Assembly (NCBI GenBank): GCA_030524055.1
Contig: JAUNHH010000009.1
Location: forward strand, 1-64,000
DNA: 64,000 nt
Direction of reading: 5' to 3'
From: Actinomycetaceae bacterium
Lineage (GTDB): Bacteria > Actinomycetota > Actinomycetes > Actinomycetales > Actinomycetaceae
The position numbers and the translations under genes were made by a program. The notes below the pieces were generated by a model that saw nothing but the letters and a program-made list of their open reading frames with translations, was not told the origin of the DNA and did no database searches. Positions within the stretch are counted from its first letter, which is position 1, and each line of letters starts with the position of its first letter. Positions 61,185 to 64,000 of the stretch are shown here, piece after piece.

Positions 61185-61314
61185 GAGCGAAACGCGCAAA
61201 GGTGTCACGAAGAAAGGTCCTTATCAGGCGGGATTTAGCGGAAAAGATGAGAAGCCCTTGACTTGGATGATCGAAGCGCGCAATACTGACTATCGAGAAC
61301 GAGCGAAACGCGCA
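61185..61314 (+). promoter_or_regulatory. MFS promoter with three repeated GCGAAACGCGCA sites
   Basis: GAGCGAAACGCGCA occurs exactly at 61185-61198 and 61301-61314, and GATCGAAGCGCGCA at 61269-61282. The last fills the spacer of a promoter TTGACT (61258-61263)-18-AATACT (61282-61287). Likely targets of the DeoR protein encoded downstream. Confidence 0.6.
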
Positions 61315-61366
61315 TTAGATTGTCTTTCTATGCGCGAATAGCGCAAGAAGATACGAGGAGGTATCC

Positions 61367-62689
61367 ATGTCAGCTCAAGCAGCTGCGCCACCAGCGCGCG
61401 GCACAACAAATTGGCGATGGGTCGTTGCCATTGCCTGTGCGCTCGGCCTTGCCGTTAACTACATTGATCGCTCTGCGATTTCCGTATCCCTGCCCTATAT
61501 GACCCAGGATTTCCATTTAACAGCCGAACAGCGTGGTCTTATTCTTTCGGCATTCTCATGGTCGTATGCGATTATGCAGATCCCAGCGGGGTCGTTGATC
61601 GACAAATTCGGCGAACGTGTGATGTACGGGTGGTCAGCATTCCTCTGGTCAATCTGTACGGGCGCCACATTTTTGGCCAACAATTTCGGTTTCCTTGTTG
61701 GCTTGCGTTTGGGCCTAGGAATTGGCGAGGCCGGGGCCTACCCTGCTTCAGCAAAAACAGTGTCACGCTGGTTCCCCAAGCGTGAACGTGCACGTGCTAC
61801 CTCTATCTATGACTCTGGTGCACGTATTGGTTCTGCTGTTGCTACCCCTGTGATCGTTGGCATTATTGCTCTATGGGGCTGGCACTACGTCTTCCTGATT
61901 GCCGGTGTTCTCGGTATTTTCTGGTCTATTGGCTGGTGGTGGCTCTACCGTCACCCTGACCAAACAAATATCGTTTCCGAGGGCGAGCGTGCTCTCATTA
62001 ACGAAGGTCGTGAAGAAGAAGCCCGCGCCGCTGCAGAATCAGGAACTGAAAAAGCCATTCCAGTGCTGATCCTGCTGCAAAAACGCGCCGTGTGGGCCAT
62101 GATGATTGGCTTCTTCTGCGTCAACTTTGCCGTGACATTCTTCCTCACCTGGTTCCCCACATATCTGGTGGAAGAACGCGGATTCGACCTCCTGAAGCTC
62201 GGTGTTTACGGTGCAATCCCACCGATTTGCGCCATTATTGGCTCTTGGGTGGGCGGTCTTGTCAATGACTTCCTTGTGAAAGCGGGATGGGAAGTGACCC
62301 GAGCTCGTAAGACCTGTCTGGTTATTGGCATGCTCCTGTGCTCGGTGATTGCTGGCGCTGCATTTGTGGAATCTGCAGAAGTTGCAGTGGCTCTGCTGTC
62401 AATTTCCTACTTTGCCTCAGCCTTCACCATTGTCACCATCTGGTGTCTACCAGGAGACTTCGTTCCCACCTCAACAGTTGGCATTCTCGGAGGAACCCAG
62501 AACTTCTTCTCCAATATTGGGTCCGCCCTCAGCCCCATTGTTGTCGGTTACCTTTTGGCAGCCACAGGCACCTTCCAAATGCCACTTATTGTCGCTGGCG
62601 CTGTCTGCGTCCTAGGCGCACTGGTCTTCGGGATCCTCTTGCCTGAGGTTAAGCAGATTGATTTCTCCAAGGATCTGGCCCGCGCATAG
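61367..62689 (+). CDS. MFS permease, ACS (anion:cation symporter) family
   Basis: 440-residue transporter with twelve helices. The N-terminal V-N-Y-I-D-R-S-A-I-S-V-S-L-P-Y, S-Y-A-I-M-Q-I-P-A-G-S-L-I-D-K-F-G-E-R and the G-I-G-E-A-G-A-Y-P-A-S motif are typical of ACS permeases for hexonates, hexuronates and related sugar acids. GAGGAGG lies before the ATG. A repeat-word variant (GCGAGGCCGGGGC, 61726-61738) coincides with the conserved G-E-A-G-A motif, so it may be there for protein reasons. First gene of an operon with a DeoR regulator and a zinc dehydrogenase. Confidence 0.9.
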   Translation: MSAQAAAPPARGTTNWRWVVAIACALGLAVNYIDRSAISVSLPYMTQDFHLTAEQRGLILSAFSWSYAIMQIPAGSLIDKFGERVMYGWSAFLWSICTGATFLANNFGFLVGLRLGLGIGEAGAYPASAKTVSRWFPKRERARATSIYDSGARIGSAVATPVIVGIIALWGWHYVFLIAGVLGIFWSIGWWWLYRHPDQTNIVSEGERALINEGREEEARAAAESGTEKAIPVLILLQKRAVWAMMIGFFCVNFAVTFFLTWFPTYLVEERGFDLLKLGVYGAIPPICAIIGSWVGGLVNDFLVKAGWEVTRARKTCLVIGMLLCSVIAGAAFVESAEVAVALLSISYFASAFTIVTIWCLPGDFVPTSTVGILGGTQNFFSNIGSALSPIVVGYLLAATGTFQMPLIVAGAVCVLGALVFGILLPEVKQIDFSKDLARA

Positions 62690-62769
62690 TTCTCGCCTGG
62701 GGTGAGATCTGCACACAGTTGCCGACCCAGCTTCTTTTATCCGCACACATGACCGAAGGAGGTGACACG

Positions 62770-63642
62770 ATGCTCTTACCAGCTTTATCTGACAGAAAAG
62801 GAAGATCTATGGCGCGTGGAGAGCATCGTGTCCGTCCGGAAGCACCGAAAATGAAAGGTGGACGGAGAAGAGCGCGCCTGATCGAATTGATTGGCGAAGA
62901 TGCAGCTAAACGCGCTTCAGTCAATGAATTGGCAGAAGTGCTGGGCGTATCAGTTGCCACAATTCGCCGCGATTTGGCTCAACTTGAAAAAGACCAAGTG
63001 ATTTCGCGCCTGTATGGGGGTGCGGCGCTCGCTCTTCCACGACGTGAACTCACCATGGCTCAACGGCAAGTGAGCAATGCAGAAGCCAAACGTGCGATTG
63101 CACAGGCTGCAGTGTCATTAATTCACGAGGGCGACCTCGTTATTTTGGACGCAGGCTCTACTGCCGAACAAATTGCTGTCGCCTTTGATAACCGTTTTGA
63201 GATTACTGTGGTCACCAATGGTGTGCGCTGCATTAATCAACTGATCCCCCAAGATAAAGTCCACGTTCTTGTTCTGGGGGGAAATCTGCGCGGCGTCAAC
63301 GAAACGATTTGCGGTGCAGATGCAGAAATGGCGTTATCACGTATTTTTGGCACCCTTGCCTTTATTGGTGCAGATGCCGTTGATGCACAGCGAGGCGTCG
63401 CCTCGCGAACATATGACCAGTCTCGACTCAAGTCACTGATGCTCCGTGGGGCCGCCCAGTCCTATGTCATTGCTGACTCATCGAAATTAGATGACAGTAC
63501 TGATTTACCGTACTGGGCGCCCCTGCCCCCCGCCTGGGGGCTTATTACCGATAGTGCGGCTTCCAATAAAGCGCTTGATGCTCTTGAAGCCAGTGGAGCC
63601 AGCACTATTGTGCTCGCTGATAAAGCAAAGGAAAGAATATGA
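62770..63642 (+). CDS. DeoR-family regulator
   Basis: 290-residue sugar-metabolism repressor. After a basic ~35-residue extension, the helix-turn-helix reads R-A-R-L-I-E-L-I, A-S-V-N-E-L-A-E-V-L-G-V-S-V-A-T-I-R-R-D-L-A-Q-L-E, with the DeoR tail I-S-R-L-Y-G-G-A. The C-terminal phosphosugar domain has L-D-A-G-S-T-A-E-Q-I-A, V-V-T-N-G and G-A-D-A-V-D. A full AAGGAGGTGA precedes the ATG at 62770. It overlaps the dehydrogenase by ATGA and probably binds the GCGAAACGCGCA sites upstream of the permease. Confidence 0.9.
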   Translation: MLLPALSDRKGRSMARGEHRVRPEAPKMKGGRRRARLIELIGEDAAKRASVNELAEVLGVSVATIRRDLAQLEKDQVISRLYGGAALALPRRELTMAQRQVSNAEAKRAIAQAAVSLIHEGDLVILDAGSTAEQIAVAFDNRFEITVVTNGVRCINQLIPQDKVHVLVLGGNLRGVNETICGADAEMALSRIFGTLAFIGADAVDAQRGVASRTYDQSRLKSLMLRGAAQSYVIADSSKLDDSTDLPYWAPLPPAWGLITDSAASNKALDALEASGASTIVLADKAKERI

Positions 63643-64000
63643 CACGGACAATGCAAAGAGCCGTTTTATATGCCCCCAATGATATGCGCATTGAGGAGGT
63701 GCCTATCCCAGAACTTGAACCAGGAGATGTCCTTATTAAAGTGACAGCTGCCCTGTTGTGTGGCACCGATGTGCGAATCTATACAGGAGCAAAAAAGCGT
63801 AATGTCACCCTGCCGTCAACCCTAGGACATGAATTCGCAGGCACAATTGTTGATGTCAACGGAGACCTACCTGAAGGCCTAGAAATGGGTGACCAAGTCT
63901 GTGTCTACCCTCTGGTGCCCTGTGGTCAGTGTGCAGCCTGCCGAAGGGGACATCCCAATATTTGTCGTCAGCGCGTCGCATTTGGCTACCAACTCGATGG
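63639..64000 (+). CDS. Zinc-dependent sugar/polyol dehydrogenase, partial
   Basis: The first 120 codons of a medium-chain zinc dehydrogenase cut by the window end. Visible are L-L-C-G-T-D-V-R-I-Y (catalytic zinc Cys), G-H-E-F-A-G-T-I and the structural zinc set C-G-Q-C-A-A-C-R-R-G-H-P-N-I-C. Sorbitol/threonine-dehydrogenase-like. Start codon overlaps the DeoR stop; AAAGGAAAG lies upstream. The substrate is presumably the sugar or polyol brought in by the ACS permease. Confidence 0.9.
   Translation, partial: MTRTMQRAVLYAPNDMRIEEVPIPELEPGDVLIKVTAALLCGTDVRIYTGAKKRNVTLPSTLGHEFAGTIVDVNGDLPEGLEMGDQVCVYPLVPCGQCAACRRGHPNICRQRVAFGYQLD

Noticed and set aside
61183..61341. Possible 52-residue gene upstream of the ACS permease
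   Set aside because: No ribosome site or leaderless box, and the permease promoter and its repeated operator sites lie inside it.
61726..61738. Repeat word inside the ACS permease as evidence for an uptake sequence
   Set aside because: The encoded G-E-A-G-A-Y-P motif is conserved in this transporter family, so this particular occurrence can be explained by protein constraint.

Overview
The window looks like a chromosome segment of a moderate-GC actinobacterium, probably a member of or relative of the Actinomycetaceae (low confidence on family). Signs are DUF6318 and DUF4342 proteins, actinobacterial-type secreted HNH nuclease, a fused DppD-DppF ATPase, GGAGG-type ribosome sites mixed with leaderless starts (TANNNT, six bases, ATG), and actinobacterial-type sugar catabolic genes. 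No rRNA, tRNA, integrase, transposase or CRISPR array was seen.

Layout. 1-6.6 kb: a DUF4352 membrane protein, a TRIC channel, an exported HNH nuclease, four tandem paralogous small membrane proteins of unknown function, and a VanZ protein. 6.6-12.4 kb: an oligopeptide ABC operon (minus strand). 12.4-15.6 kb: a repeat-rich gap, a 59-residue membrane protein, a DUF4342 protein and an App1-like phosphatase. 15.8-26.9 kb: L-rhamnose uptake and catabolism: LacI regulator, RhaTPQS transporter, mutarotase, isomerase, kinase and an esterase. 27-35 kb (minus): GH106 and GH78 alpha-L-rhamnosidases, a class II aldolase (RhaD) and a nucleoside hydrolase. 35-40 kb: a TPR protein, a SorC regulator, a dehydrogenase remnant, a tandem SUKH-like protein and an orphan. 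40-44 kb: GH30 glycosidase, TetR regulator and MFS transporter sharing an operator. 44-47 kb: a NarL-type two-component system and a MarR/VOC divergent pair. 47-51.5 kb (minus): FGGY kinase, TIM-barrel isomerase and split transketolase, an arrangement matching the known D-apiose (apulose-4-phosphate transketolase) pathway. 51.7-56 kb: HipB with an orphan HipS-like peptide, DUF6318 genes and an acyltransferase. 56-61 kb (minus): NirK nitrite reductase with two NnrS-like membrane proteins. 61-64 kb: a sugar (acid) operon with an ACS-type MFS permease, a DeoR regulator and the start of a zinc dehydrogenase.

How it fits together. Much of 15-51 kb reads as a plant-glycoside module: rhamnosidases release rhamnose, RhaSTPQ imports it, RhaM/RhaI/RhaB/RhaD cleave it, and a probable apiose route handles the branched pentose that accompanies rhamnose in rhamnogalacturonan II and plant glycosides. 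LacI-type operators (consensus GTGAAACGTTTCAC) link the rhamnose promoters, a TACTAAGTRGTAAGTA site links the GH30 and MFS genes, and a TCATTC-N6-GAATGA palindrome links the kinase/transketolase operon with the nucleoside hydrolase.

The most striking non-genic signal is a 12-13 base word, ACGAGGSCGGGGC, seen by eye about 40 times (up to one mismatch) on both strands, between genes (often as inverted pairs serving as terminators) and inside genes, where it mostly encodes E-G-G-A or E-A-G-A. It behaves like DNA uptake sequences of other bacteria. Further dispersed hairpin families and two exact terminator duplications (67 and 56 bp) add to this repeat landscape.
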